Both the position numbers and the translations under genes were made by a program. Shown one piece after another: positions 9,153 through 17,771 of a stretch of 64,000 bases of DNA. Within the stretch, counting starts at the first letter, position 1; each line of letters begins with the position of its first letter. The stretch is from Methanomicrobium antiquum (lineage in GTDB: Archaea > Halobacteriota > Methanomicrobia > Methanomicrobiales > Methanomicrobiaceae), in contig NZ_CP091092.1 in the NCBI RefSeq assembly GCF_029633915.1, positions 1,116,001 through 1,180,000 of the forward strand, written 5' to 3'. The notes beneath the pieces are model-generated. The model did not search any database. It saw only the letters and a program-made list of their open reading frames with translations, and was not told the DNA's origin.

Positions 9153-9387
9153 TTATATAAAAGGCAATATGAAGAATATAATGAATGAGAAGGAATCTAA
9201 AGAAAATTGTCTGAAATTAAAGGAAATAATCTGAAAACTAAGTTGAAAAAAATAATTAAAATAAGATAAAATAGCCTCTTATAATAATTAAATAAATCAA
9301 GACCTCGATTTTTTTGTTTTTCACATTTTAAAAGAGCATTTTTTATTATAGAATCACATCATATTTTTACCTGTAACAGGGTTAAAA

Positions 9388-9885
9388 ATGTCAGTTGTTA
9401 AAAAAATGAGTTTATATTCAAACCTGGAAAAATTTTTTAAAAGCCCTTTTTTTTTAAGTCTTACAATAGGCATTCCCTTTTGTATCTTTAAATTGCTTTT
9501 TGGACTGGTCGCATACCGGACTGCCGAAATATCAATGGATTTCTGGCTTTTTTTATTTGGTCAGATTATAATCATCTGGGCAATCATTGATATCTTTATG
9601 AATGCCGGCAGAATTCTTTTAAATCTTACCGATAGACCGGATTTTTTTGATTACTGTACGTTAGCGCAGATAGGAAGAATTTTTAATCTCCCTTCTGTCT
9701 TTCTTGCTATTGATACACTGATTTCCTTTCTTATTATTTGTTTTATGCTTTGGTCAGGATGGATAGTTCAATTAAGTGTCCATGAGTCATATATGTGGTA
9801 TTTTGCAACAACTCTGAATCTTGTTAGTCTTTCACTTGTCTCATTATTTACTGAGATCATGCGTTCAAAGAAAAAAGTTACATAA
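9388..9885 (+). CDS. Hypothetical four-helix membrane protein
   Basis: The 165-residue protein has four clear hydrophobic segments (about residues 20-42, 50-75, 105-130, 138-158) and a basic C-terminus (MRSKKKVT). No known family is recognised. The loop DRPDFFDYCTLAQIGRIF carries most of the polar residues. It stands alone, 235 bp after the glutamate synthase operon, so joint function is uncertain. Confidence 0.6.
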   Translation: MSVVKKMSLYSNLEKFFKSPFFLSLTIGIPFCIFKLLFGLVAYRTAEISMDFWLFLFGQIIIIWAIIDIFMNAGRILLNLTDRPDFFDYCTLAQIGRIFNLPSVFLAIDTLISFLIICFMLWSGWIVQLSVHESYMWYFATTLNLVSLSLVSLFTEIMRSKKKVT

Positions 9886-10477
9886 AAACCTGTTAAAATA
9901 AAAACTTAGAGATTACTTATAATTTTGACTCTTCGCCATATTTCTGATCACCCTAATTTGGAATTGATTTGTCGCGATGTACACAATAACCCCGGGAACC
10001 GGATGGGCTTGCCCCCCTCCGGTGACCTATCGTAAGCGGGGTGGGTTTAAGGGAGGGGCCTGTCCCCTCCCTTGCTAATAATCGATTATCTTTGATTTTC
10101 TTCCAGTCAAGGCCAGTAACCTAAGAAACTGATGAAATCTTCCATATCAATAATCTTAAAAGCCCACAAATGAGAACATAGATGTGAATGCAGAAATGCA
10201 TTCCCTCCATTTGTAATGTTTATTGGACATATCATCATATTTGGAGGTTATTCTCTAAGTTGTTTCTCTTTTTGGATAGTCCTAACTTTCAGAAAAATGG
10301 AGAAGAACCATAATTTTTTGGACTGTGCATTAATTTTTTAGGACCTGGGTAAACAACTACAAATTTTAAACCTTAATAAATTGCAAGAATTTAAAAAGAA
10401 GTTTAGAGTTTTAATTGTGACCATAACAAAAACTAAATATCCAAAATTCGGCTTTTTTTAATTAAAAAAGAAAAAAA
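9886..10477. other. Non-coding region with a GC-rich island
   Basis: No intact gene. The stretch 9990-10074 is strikingly GC-rich against the AT-rich surroundings and can fold into two hairpins (separate entry). The rest (about 10080-10440) is broken in all frames. A minus-strand patch near 10110-10230 looks vaguely coding but is too degraded to name. Confidence 0.5.
9990..10074. ncRNA. Candidate structured RNA: GC-rich double-hairpin island
   Basis: Two GC-rich inverted repeats stand side by side. ACCGGA (9998-10003) pairs with TCCGGT (10018-10023), with GGG/CCC inside. GGGAGGGG (10051-10058) pairs perfectly with CCCCTCCC (10064-10071) over a CCTGT loop. In AT-rich archaeal genomes such islands often mark structured RNAs. 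The strand cannot be settled, and it could instead be a mobile-element end. Confidence 0.35.
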
Positions 10478-11224
10478 TTATTTTTTAGTCTTTGAGCCGG
10501 GAGCATCAGATACAATTAAAACTGCTTCTGCAATCTCTTCTATCATCTCTCCAGGAATGCCCATTACCATAAGTTCATCATTTATTCCTGAAAATTTTCT
10601 TGAGCCGTCACATCCTAAGGAGATATTGGGTTTTCCTGTAAGATATGGCTGTGCACACGCATCTGCACATACTGACTGAATTCCTGAAAATTCGGAGTGA
10701 ATTCTGCCGCCCATCTTGTAAAGAATTGCCTGAGCAAACTTTAGCATATGAACCGGTTGTGCGACAATAATCACAACATGCGGATCAAAAGGTGTCTTTT
10801 CAAGAGGTGCATAAACAGTTGCATAAGTCGCCGGCTCAACAGAGGCCGTCTTGTGAACAAAAGGAACACTCTTAATTGTCCTCATACATGATGCCCAGGA
10901 TTCATATTTTCCCAGCTTAAAATAAAATTCTCCTGTCTGAAGTGAAGGTGTAATTTCTTTTACACCAAGAGCCCATCCCCCTCCGGCACATGCATGCTTA
11001 TCGCCTTTGGCATAGAATATTTTTCCTTCAACTCCTGCCATTGCAACCATCTGACAGTGTCTTACTGCCTTTTCAATCTCATTTACTCCTTCAGGAATTC
11101 CTTCAGGTGATTTGGCAAGTTTTACTGCAACAGGCGACTGTGGAAGATTTAGTGTGTCTACAAGTTTTTTTGAGATTTCTGCATAATCCGGTTTATTCTG
11201 CATTTCATCATTCATTTCGATCAA
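10478..11224 (-). CDS. DUF169 family protein
   Basis: This 248-residue DUF169 protein has the family features SPVAVKLAKSPEG near the N-terminus, CQMVAMAGVEGKIFYAKGD and the Cys/Gly-rich CAGGGWALGVKE, plus late cysteines in SVCADACAQPYLTG. The family's function is not established; the conserved cysteines suggest metal or Fe-S binding. It follows two YeeE/YedE genes in the same direction after about 38 bp, hinting at sulfur metabolism. The listed start is a TTG at 11224; ATG 11215 is an equally good choice. Confidence 0.8.
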   Translation of the reverse strand: MIEMNDEMQNKPDYAEISKKLVDTLNLPQSPVAVKLAKSPEGIPEGVNEIEKAVRHCQMVAMAGVEGKIFYAKGDKHACAGGGWALGVKEITPSLQTGEFYFKLGKYESWASCMRTIKSVPFVHKTASVEPATYATVYAPLEKTPFDPHVVIIVAQPVHMLKFAQAILYKMGGRIHSEFSGIQSVCADACAQPYLTGKPNISLGCDGSRKFSGINDELMVMGIPGEMIEEIAEAVLIVSDAPGSKTKK

Positions 11225-11262
11225 TTCTTTCTTTTTTTAACTACATTTAGCTTTATTCATCT

Positions 11263-11820
11263 TTACAATCCAAAGTACTCTAAGGCATACAAAATAACTA
11301 TTCCTGCAATTAAACAGAAAACAATCAGATATGCCTGTTTCACTCCAAGCAGTTCATAAAGGGTTTCGTGCTTTATGGGTTTGTAATTCAAAATTCCACT
11401 GCTCAGTTTAGGATAAAGTCCTGCAAATATTCCTGTTCCAAGAATTATTCCAACAACTCCTCCAAACAAAGCATCCATATATCCCTGTCCAACTGCTCCT
11501 GCAACAGTTCCCGGACAAAGACCTAAGATTGCAAATCCAACTCCAAATATCAGACCACCTATTATAGCCGTTCCAAAAGAGCCTTTGTTAATATGCTTTT
11601 TTGCATATCCATAACGCTGAAGAAGATACACTCCGGGCATTCCAACAAGAACTGCCGCCGCAATTACTTTTACAACAGTAAAATCGATGAGTAAAAGCTG
11701 ACTGATGATTACATCATATTCTGTAACCCCGCCTTTCTGGAGGAAAAAACCAAATCCAATCCCTATCAATAACCCGATTATAAGCTGAACAGATTTGTTC
11801 TTATGAAGATTTTCAGCCAT
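11263..11820 (-). CDS. YeeE/YedE family protein, second half-transporter
   Basis: The 185-residue membrane protein has five to six helices. The conserved YeeE/YedE cysteine motif is GLCPGTVAGAVGQGYMDALFGG. In bacterial YeeE (TsuA) these cysteines pass thiosulfate across the membrane. Here the transporter is split into two proteins, with this one corresponding to the second half. It begins immediately after the stop of the upstream partner, so the two are coexpressed and probably form a heterodimeric pore. The substrate is inferred from the family. Confidence 0.82.
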   Translation of the reverse strand: MAENLHKNKSVQLIIGLLIGIGFGFFLQKGGVTEYDVIISQLLLIDFTVVKVIAAAVLVGMPGVYLLQRYGYAKKHINKGSFGTAIIGGLIFGVGFAILGLCPGTVAGAVGQGYMDALFGGVVGIILGTGIFAGLYPKLSSGILNYKPIKHETLYELLGVKQAYLIVFCLIAGIVILYALEYFGL

Positions 11821-12372
11821 TTAAATCACTCCATATATTAAAAATGCAGTAGCAATTCCGCCAACAAACATAAAAATGACTGCAATTATGCTTGTGAGGG
11901 AAAGTTGTGTTGTGCCGGATATGCCATGCCCGCTTGTGCATCCTCCTGCAAAACGGGCTCCAAATCCCATAAGAATTCCGCCTGCAATTGCAACAATTAT
12001 TCTTACTACCGGATTGTCACCAAAACGTCCTGAAAACATGTCAGGAATCCATTTTAATTCAAATACACCGGAAAGGTATGAAGATATAAAAGCGCCGAAC
12101 ACAATTCCTAAAACAAGCATCCACTGCCATTCTATCTCCGGTTTGTACTTTTGATAATAAGGGTTTTCATCAATTCCTTTTTTACTGACTGCTTTTCTAA
12201 GCATTCCATAGGTTCTGAAATACGTTGTCGAACATCCAAGAGGTTTATTTGAAAGATAAAAAGAAAGCCAGCTCAAAACTCCTATCCCGGCTCCTGCAAT
12301 ATATGGCGACCAGGTCACCTGAGTCAGAAACTCCATCATAATATTACCTGAATTTTCCATAGACAATAACAT
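11821..12372 (-). CDS. YeeE/YedE family protein, first half-transporter
   Basis: This is a 183-residue membrane protein with the conserved cysteines in SNKPLGCSTTYFRTYGM and in RFAGGCTSGHGISGTTQLS, the latter a hallmark of the YeeE/YedE family. It is the partner of the following gene, which starts at the next base after its stop. Together they equal one full-length sulfur-compound transporter. The ATG at 12372 is followed by Met5 (MENSG), an alternative start. It is divergent from the NrpR-like gene. Confidence 0.82.
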   Translation of the reverse strand: MLLSMENSGNIMMEFLTQVTWSPYIAGAGIGVLSWLSFYLSNKPLGCSTTYFRTYGMLRKAVSKKGIDENPYYQKYKPEIEWQWMLVLGIVFGAFISSYLSGVFELKWIPDMFSGRFGDNPVVRIIVAIAGGILMGFGARFAGGCTSGHGISGTTQLSLTSIIAVIFMFVGGIATAFLIYGVI

Positions 12373-12474
12373 TATTTAAAGATATCTCAACAATTCAATA
12401 TGTAGCAAAAAAATAAACTCAAGATATATGAAGTATATACTGATAATGCTATTTCAATAAAATAAGGGATGTTT

Positions 12475-13221
12475 ATGCAAAAACCACTAAAATTCGTCAA
12501 CCATAAAATAGAGGAGAATGCCCTAAAGCTTACATATGATCCGCTCGAAAACAGCGGGAATATCATATACAATCTTTCCCTGATAAAATCAAAAGATATC
12601 GAAGTTGCAATAAAAATATTAAAAGAAGCTTATTCAACAGGACTTTGCATAAGCGACAGGGTATTGTTTGCCGAAGAAAAAACAAAATTTGGAGATTACA
12701 TTGTTCCAAGAGGGTACACCGGAATATGTACAATGTGCAGTCTTATTTTTGACTCTATATTATACAGAAAAGGAATTCCTATAAATCCCATCGGCGGTGG
12801 CCTGTTAGAGGTTGAAAAACTTGCTCCAAGAAGATTTACTGCAATTATTGAATATGAATACACTACAATTGACCCAATTACTGTTATGATATCACAGAGA
12901 AACACATCAGTTATGGATGTTATAAAAAAAGGGAACGGAACTATAACTGCTAATATCAGAGAATGTCATATGGAGACAGAATCCGCTGTTTTAGAAGTTA
13001 TAGATGACTTGAGCTCTGCAGGATTTAATGGTGTACTGGATGTAGGAGCTCCCAATTCTCCTCTTTTAGGAGTTCCTGTAACTCCAAATTATCAGGGAAT
13101 TGCTATGATCGGAGGAACCAACTATATCGCCGCTTTTAAGGAGAACGGAAAATGGGCAGAGGTTCAGTCAATGAAAGGTCTTATGGATATATCTGCACTT
13201 GACTATCTTGGAAACTATTGA
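12475..13221 (+). CDS. nrpR2: NrpR-domain (DUF128) nitrogen regulator without DNA-binding domain
   Basis: The protein of about 248 residues corresponds to one NrpR regulatory domain. Key segments are VPRGYTGICTMCSLIFDSIL, GIPINPIGGGLLEVE, GTITANIRECHMETES, and the ligand-site-like stretch GVLDVGAPNSPLLGVPVTPN followed by GIAMIGGTNYIAAFKENG. Full NrpR represses nitrogen genes and releases DNA on binding 2-oxoglutarate. This protein has no winged helix. It resembles the NrpRII protein of Methanosarcina mazei, which lacks that domain and works with a DNA-binding NrpRI. ATG 12475 is preferred because a GGG element sits 6 nt upstream; ATG 12469 is possible. The DNA-binding partner must lie elsewhere. 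Confidence 0.85.
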   Translation: MQKPLKFVNHKIEENALKLTYDPLENSGNIIYNLSLIKSKDIEVAIKILKEAYSTGLCISDRVLFAEEKTKFGDYIVPRGYTGICTMCSLIFDSILYRKGIPINPIGGGLLEVEKLAPRRFTAIIEYEYTTIDPITVMISQRNTSVMDVIKKGNGTITANIRECHMETESAVLEVIDDLSSAGFNGVLDVGAPNSPLLGVPVTPNYQGIAMIGGTNYIAAFKENGKWAEVQSMKGLMDISALDYLGNY

Positions 13222-13354
13222 GAATTAACATAGAAACTATTAATAAAAATATAACTTTCAGGATTCTGAAAAAAATAATTTTATATAATTACTAAAATAA
13301 TTAAAATAAATCAAATATCAGCAAAATTTAAAATCAAAAATTAAAAATTTTATA

Positions 13355-13418
13355 AAAGCGTCCATAGAATTATATTTCATTCAACGTATCATGTAAGTTA
13401 TGAAATAAATTTTATAGC
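13355..13418 (+). repeat. Dispersed hairpin repeat, copy B (diverged)
   Basis: It matches the first half of copy C with mismatches: GCGTCCATAGAATTATATTT, then TCATGTAAGTTATGAA. Both hairpins are weakened by substitutions. It has the same orientation as copy C, and the two flank the zinc-ribbon gene and the IS1634 element. Confidence 0.6.
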
Positions 13419-13445
13419 AAATTAACCCTGATGTTCAATCCTTTT

Positions 13446-13595
13446 TTATTTCCATGGCTTTCCACATCCGGGACAAATCATTACAACCTGTCTTCCACAG
13501 TGCGGGCAGTACAATCCAGATTTATTCTCAATAAGTGACGTCTTGCATTTCCTGCATCTTATGTCTTCTTCATAACCGCATTTGTGCTTAAGCAT
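13446..13595 (-). CDS. 49-residue zinc-ribbon protein
   Basis: A short ORF from ATG 13595 to TAA 13446-13448 encodes a protein with paired cysteine motifs CRKC, CPHC and CPGC, plus an N-terminal KCGYEED. It resembles a rubredoxin-like or double zinc-ribbon protein that binds one or two Zn ions, likely for nucleic-acid or protein contact. The regular spacing of cysteines and a clean reading frame argue that it is real. An IS element inserted 47 bp upstream of its start, so its promoter may have been displaced. Confidence 0.7.
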   Translation of the reverse strand: MLKHKCGYEEDIRCRKCKTSLIENKSGLYCPHCGRQVVMICPGCGKPWK

Positions 13596-13642
13596 GAGTT
13601 TGATATAATACTTTTAAGATAAAAAAGATTTTCTCTCAATAT

Positions 13643-15362
13643 CCGACTTTCCGCAGGTATTTCTTCAACAATAGTATTTTTCATACTCTCCCCCCAATAA
13701 CCGCAATATCTTTTTCAATTCATCATTCAGATTTGTAATTCGTTTTATTCTTTTATCACCCTCAACAAATGAGAACTCCCTCACCCTCCTGAACAGGAAA
13801 AATGTCCATTTCAATGCCGGTCTTTGTGTCTGCTTTTTTGTCTGGCTGGTGACTGTTTCACCAGACTGTACCAGCATCTTTCTCAGCCGAAACTCAGTCA
13901 TAGAGTAAATAAAAAGACACAATACCATGATCATAGCCAAAGCCTGAATCCGCGAATTTTTCTTTAAATAGACCTCAGCAACCCGGAACGACTTGTCTTT
14001 CAGGAACCTAAATCCTCTCTCAACTGTTCCTTGAGCTTTATAATTCCTGAGCAATTCATCGGCAGACATCTCAGTGTCATTCGTTGCCAGAACAAAACGT
14101 CCAAGATTTTGGCGTTCCTGCTCGACTACGCTGTCATTGTATTCGATATCAGCAGTAATCTTATATGAATTAACTAATGGTTCACCGGCTTTTGGTCTAC
14201 CTCGTTTTTTCTCTTCTTTCCTTTGAATCATGAGAATTTCAAGCTCGCTAAACTGATACTTATGATTTTTTTCTAACCATTTCTCTGCTGCAATGCGTGC
14301 GTCAGGTTCACATGCATATTCCTGTGCACAGACTTTTCGAAGAGATGTTTTGGCTTTTTCCAGTTCTTTTACCAGATTCTTATCAAACGTTTTACTCTGT
14401 TGTTCATGCATTGGTTTTGAATGGTACATCACCCATTTCTGTCTGATTCCTGCATATTCACTGAAAGATTCACTATATGAATAGCGATTATCATCGCACG
14501 GTATGAACTGACAATCTGATTTGACCAGTTCCTTAGCCTCTTTAATGATAACCGGTACACGACTAATCCAGAAAGTGTGCTGACCTAAAGTCTGGAGATT
14601 TTTTTCGGTATAAAATGCAGCATCAGCTACATGATAGACTTTTTCGCCTGATTTGAGACTGTTCTGAAGTTTTTCAATAATGATTCGGAGTGTCTCTTTA
14701 TCCGATTCATTCCCGGAAAAAGTCTGGAGAAATAATGGTACACCATGCTGATTTGATGCCATGCCAAGGACAAAACGCTTGAGATCCCATCGGCCATCCT
14801 TCGGATGACCGTAGGTAATCTGAATTCCTTCTGTGTTGAAATCGGATTCGTATTCGCCTGTCACACTAAAGTTAGTGGTATCGACGTGAATGCAATGCGA
14901 GCCATATTCTGTTGGAATAAGGCAATTTGCTACGATATCGTTGAATAACTCAGTTGGACCATATTCTGCAATAGCATCCAGTGTTCTGCCTAATACATCA
15001 TCATTTATCTGTTCTCGGGAAATTCCCTCCCCAAATAGTCTTTCAACGGCAATATCATCAAAAAATTCCGGAAAAAGATAAAGACGGCGTTCGATGAATC
15101 CAAGACCATTGATCACCATAGCTTTCACGGCCTGAGAATGGGTGAGATTATGGTTTCGGGTCTTGGGTATTGCATTGTCGATTATATTCGCGATACCAAG
15201 AGAGTCGTAGGCTCCGGCTACGATGCCAAGATGGCCAACGGAAAGGATTGATTCGTCATCAAAACCGTCAATGAAGGGCATATTATAGGTTATTCCCTCA
15301 AAGTACAAGGATCTTGCGGTCGAATATTGTGAAATGTGTGGATTTTTAGTGCGGATGGTCGG
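13643..15362 (-). mobile_element. Complete IS1634-family insertion sequence
   Basis: The ends are imperfect inverted repeats: CCGACTTTCCGCA at the left and, read inward from the right, CCGACCATCCGCA. The flanks are a perfect 5-bp direct duplication AATAT (13638-13642 and 15363-15367). With one intact transposase ORF this is a full, probably recently active, element of about 1720 bp. Confidence 0.85.
13665..15308 (-). CDS. IS1634-family DDE transposase
   Basis: The 547-residue transposase begins with the DUF4277-type N-terminal region (LTHSQAVKAMVINGLGF, then RRLYLFPEFFDD). The RNase H-like catalytic domain follows: first Asp in HVDTTNFSVTG, second Asp in YHVADAAFYTEKN, and Glu in GTVERGFRFLKD. 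The intact frame and flanking repeats indicate a functional element. It catalyses cut-and-paste movement of 13643-15362. Confidence 0.92.
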   Translation of the reverse strand: MYFEGITYNMPFIDGFDDESILSVGHLGIVAGAYDSLGIANIIDNAIPKTRNHNLTHSQAVKAMVINGLGFIERRLYLFPEFFDDIAVERLFGEGISREQINDDVLGRTLDAIAEYGPTELFNDIVANCLIPTEYGSHCIHVDTTNFSVTGEYESDFNTEGIQITYGHPKDGRWDLKRFVLGMASNQHGVPLFLQTFSGNESDKETLRIIIEKLQNSLKSGEKVYHVADAAFYTEKNLQTLGQHTFWISRVPVIIKEAKELVKSDCQFIPCDDNRYSYSESFSEYAGIRQKWVMYHSKPMHEQQSKTFDKNLVKELEKAKTSLRKVCAQEYACEPDARIAAEKWLEKNHKYQFSELEILMIQRKEEKKRGRPKAGEPLVNSYKITADIEYNDSVVEQERQNLGRFVLATNDTEMSADELLRNYKAQGTVERGFRFLKDKSFRVAEVYLKKNSRIQALAMIMVLCLFIYSMTEFRLRKMLVQSGETVTSQTKKQTQRPALKWTFFLFRRVREFSFVEGDKRIKRITNLNDELKKILRLLGGEYEKYYC

Positions 15363-15402
15363 AATATAATTTTAATACAGGATTTCTCAACCAAATTATA
15401 TT

Positions 15403-15540
15403 AAAAACGTCCATGAAATTATATTTCATGCACGGTTTCATGTAAGTTACGAAGTAACTTTCATGTAAAACGCACATGATGAGCTTTTTTAATCACACAA
15501 AAAGTGATGATAAGTTTATCAGGAATTTTGACTTTCATAC
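15403..15540 (+). repeat. Dispersed hairpin repeat, copy C (best copy)
   Basis: Three successive hairpins: CATGAAAT-tat-ATTTCATG (15411-15430 area), AAGTTAC-gaa-GTAACTT (about 15443-15460), and TGATAA-gt-TTATCA (about 15507-15521). It matches copy A over its whole length in the opposite orientation and copy D over the first two hairpins. Confidence 0.75.
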
Positions 15541-15614
15541 CAAATTATTTTTTTGTATTGAATAACAGCATAATTGGATAACAGGATCATGAAAATAGAG
15601 AATAGAAAAATTTC

Positions 15615-16217
15615 TTACTCTTCGTCCTGATCTCCCTCAACAATTCTTGCTACTGTTATTGCACCGTTGGGACATGTTTTTTCACAGGTTTTACATCCTG
15701 TGCATTTTTCAGGGTGAAGAATTGTTAGTTTTGAGTTTTTAACCCGCATTATTACATCATCGCTTGAGGATGTTGCATTATATGCAAGATTCGGATCTAT
15801 CACTTTGTTAATCGGGCATGCAACAGAACAGTTACTGCACCTCATACAAAGAGAATCATCAACATTTAAACGATATGATGAAAGATATGAAGTTCTGTCA
15901 GTTTCATTCTGCTCAAGAATACGACCTGAGGCAAGAACATTATCAGGGCACACCTCAACACATAAACCACAGCGTATACAGTGACCCTTATAGATTACAG
16001 GTTCCCATCTCCCATCATCGGTTTTTAAAACCTCTATTGCACCGGGTGACGGGCATATCATCATGCACCTGAGTTCATGTGTGCATTCATTTCCGGTAAG
16101 ATGCGGATAATCCCTGAAATATGAGGGAGATGTAAGAGGAGGAGTTTTAGCGAATAAGAATTTCTTCCACCACTCAGGACGCAAAAATTCTTTTATATAA
16201 CAAAATACTGATAGCAT
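15615..16217 (-). CDS. Polyferredoxin of the Eha hydrogenase operon
   Basis: The protein of about 200 residues has four [4Fe-4S]-type cysteine groups: CTHELRCMMICP, CIRCGLCVEVCP, CMRCSNCSVACP and CTGCKTCEKTCP. It probably carries electrons between the hydrogenase small subunit and soluble ferredoxins or downstream enzymes. ATG 16217 is chosen because an AGGTGA site overlaps the end of the large-subunit gene just upstream; ATG 16247 would lie inside that gene. It is the last gene of the eha operon and matches the position of the EhaP/EhaQ polyferredoxins. Confidence 0.85.
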   Translation of the reverse strand: MLSVFCYIKEFLRPEWWKKFLFAKTPPLTSPSYFRDYPHLTGNECTHELRCMMICPSPGAIEVLKTDDGRWEPVIYKGHCIRCGLCVEVCPDNVLASGRILEQNETDRTSYLSSYRLNVDDSLCMRCSNCSVACPINKVIDPNLAYNATSSSDDVIMRVKNSKLTILHPEKCTGCKTCEKTCPNGAITVARIVEGDQDEE

Positions 16218-16227
16218 ATTATCCAAT

Positions 16228-17313
16228 TCACCTCTCATTGCATGCAATACATGGATCTGAACTTATGAAAGTCGATGTTACATCTGCGGCAGAGTCAACA
16301 TTTTTTAGCATGTGATGTGCACAGGCCTCAATATTCATAATTGACGGAGTCTGAATGGCAATTTCAGCAACCCTTCCATATTTGTCTGTCTTAACATGAT
16401 ATGTCAGTTCACCACGTGGTGCTTCACCAATCCAGGTATATTCACCCTCTGTTACAACTCCTCCGCCTCTGATAAGACCTTTTGGAAGTTTATCTAAACA
16501 TTTCCTGATTAATTCAATACTTTGGAAAACCTCTTTGAAGCGAACCATTACACGTGCATAACTATCACATGAATCCATTACAATCGGACTGAACCCAAGC
16601 TCCTGGTAGGTCGGATGATTTGTTCTTTGATCTGCGTTTATACCACTTGCCCTCGCAGTCGGGCCTACTGCATGCGATAAAATTGCATCTTCACGTGTTA
16701 ATATTCCTACATTTTTACTTCGAAGCCCAATCAAAGGACCGCTTTCAAACATATTTGTAAACCTGATAAGATCTTTTTCCATTTTATCCATTGCAAAACT
16801 TAATTTTTCAGCATCATTTTCTTTCAAATCAAACCTGACACCACCAGGAATCATATATGCACATGTAATTCTTGCACCGGTAATAAGTTCAAGCTGATCA
16901 ATGGCTGTTTCACGAAGATTAATCAGGTACATTGCAAGGGTTTCATGCTCAATAGTATAACAGTATGAATAATTTGCAAGCATATGCGACTGTATCCTGT
17001 CAAGTTCATTTACAATTACACGAAGATAAGCAGCTCTTTTTGGAACATTAATATCGCTTAATTTCTCTACCGTTTCTATAAAGACCATGTTATGGATTAC
17101 AGAGCAAATACCACATATTCGTTCGGCAAGAAACATGACCTCCTGCCAGGGTCTTCCAACCATGATTCTCTCAATGCCTTTTTTGACATATCCAAGTTCT
17201 ATCTCTGCAGAGAGTACTTTTTCGCCTGTTGTCTGGCATTTGATTCTTGCAGGTTCTTTAAAGCATGGATGAACAGGACCAACAGGGAGTGATACATCAA
17301 CAGTCTTCTTCAT
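16228..17313 (-). CDS. ehaO: Energy-converting hydrogenase A large subunit EhaO
   Basis: The 361-residue group 4 [NiFe]-hydrogenase large subunit carries both Ni-binding motifs: RICGICSVIHN (N-terminal) and DPCIACNER (C-terminal). The protein stops right after the second motif, so there is no C-terminal tail to be clipped by a maturation protease, as noted for some group 4 enzymes such as CooH. It splits or forms H2, coupled to the membrane module, to reduce low-potential ferredoxin. Start ATG 17313 overlaps the small-subunit stop by 4 bp. Confidence 0.93.
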   Translation of the reverse strand: MKKTVDVSLPVGPVHPCFKEPARIKCQTTGEKVLSAEIELGYVKKGIERIMVGRPWQEVMFLAERICGICSVIHNMVFIETVEKLSDINVPKRAAYLRVIVNELDRIQSHMLANYSYCYTIEHETLAMYLINLRETAIDQLELITGARITCAYMIPGGVRFDLKENDAEKLSFAMDKMEKDLIRFTNMFESGPLIGLRSKNVGILTREDAILSHAVGPTARASGINADQRTNHPTYQELGFSPIVMDSCDSYARVMVRFKEVFQSIELIRKCLDKLPKGLIRGGGVVTEGEYTWIGEAPRGELTYHVKTDKYGRVAEIAIQTPSIMNIEACAHHMLKNVDSAADVTSTFISSDPCIACNER

Positions 17314-17771
17314 TTTTTCATCTCCTTCTCTTCGTAATCCTTAAAAACAACAGGTGCAAGCTTTAGTATAGTTTCAATAATCTCTGTCGGACGTGGGGGA
17401 CATCCCGGAATAGATGCCGCAACAGGGATATGCTTTGATACCGGCGGATCTACAAAACTTCCTCTTCTGTTGAAAGTACATCCTGATACAGGACAGTTTC
17501 CAATTGTTATTGCTGCTTTTGGCTCAGGAATAATATCCCATATATTTTTCAGCTTGTCTTCCCACTGTTCACAAAATGCTCCTGTAATCAGGAGTATATC
17601 AGCATCACGGGGATTGTTGTGGACATAAATTCCATATTGTTCAATATCGTATCGTGGTGCAAGACAGGCTAAAATTTCTATATCACAACCGTTGCAGGAT
17701 CCAACATTGACATAGCAAACATGGATTGAACGCTGTCTTACTGTGTTTTTGATTTTTTGTATTATACCCAT
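17310..17771 (-). CDS. ehaN: Energy-converting hydrogenase A small subunit EhaN
   Basis: At 153 residues it has the size of compact group 4 small subunits that hold only the proximal [4Fe-4S] cluster. Ligand motifs are VGSCNGCDIE, GNCPVSGC and IPGCPPRP. It passes electrons from the NiFe site in EhaO to the polyferredoxin. It overlaps the upstream ehaM gene by 10 bp and the large-subunit gene by 4 bp. Confidence 0.93.
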   Translation of the reverse strand: MGIIQKIKNTVRQRSIHVCYVNVGSCNGCDIEILACLAPRYDIEQYGIYVHNNPRDADILLITGAFCEQWEDKLKNIWDIIPEPKAAITIGNCPVSGCTFNRRGSFVDPPVSKHIPVAASIPGCPPRPTEIIETILKLAPVVFKDYEEKEMKK

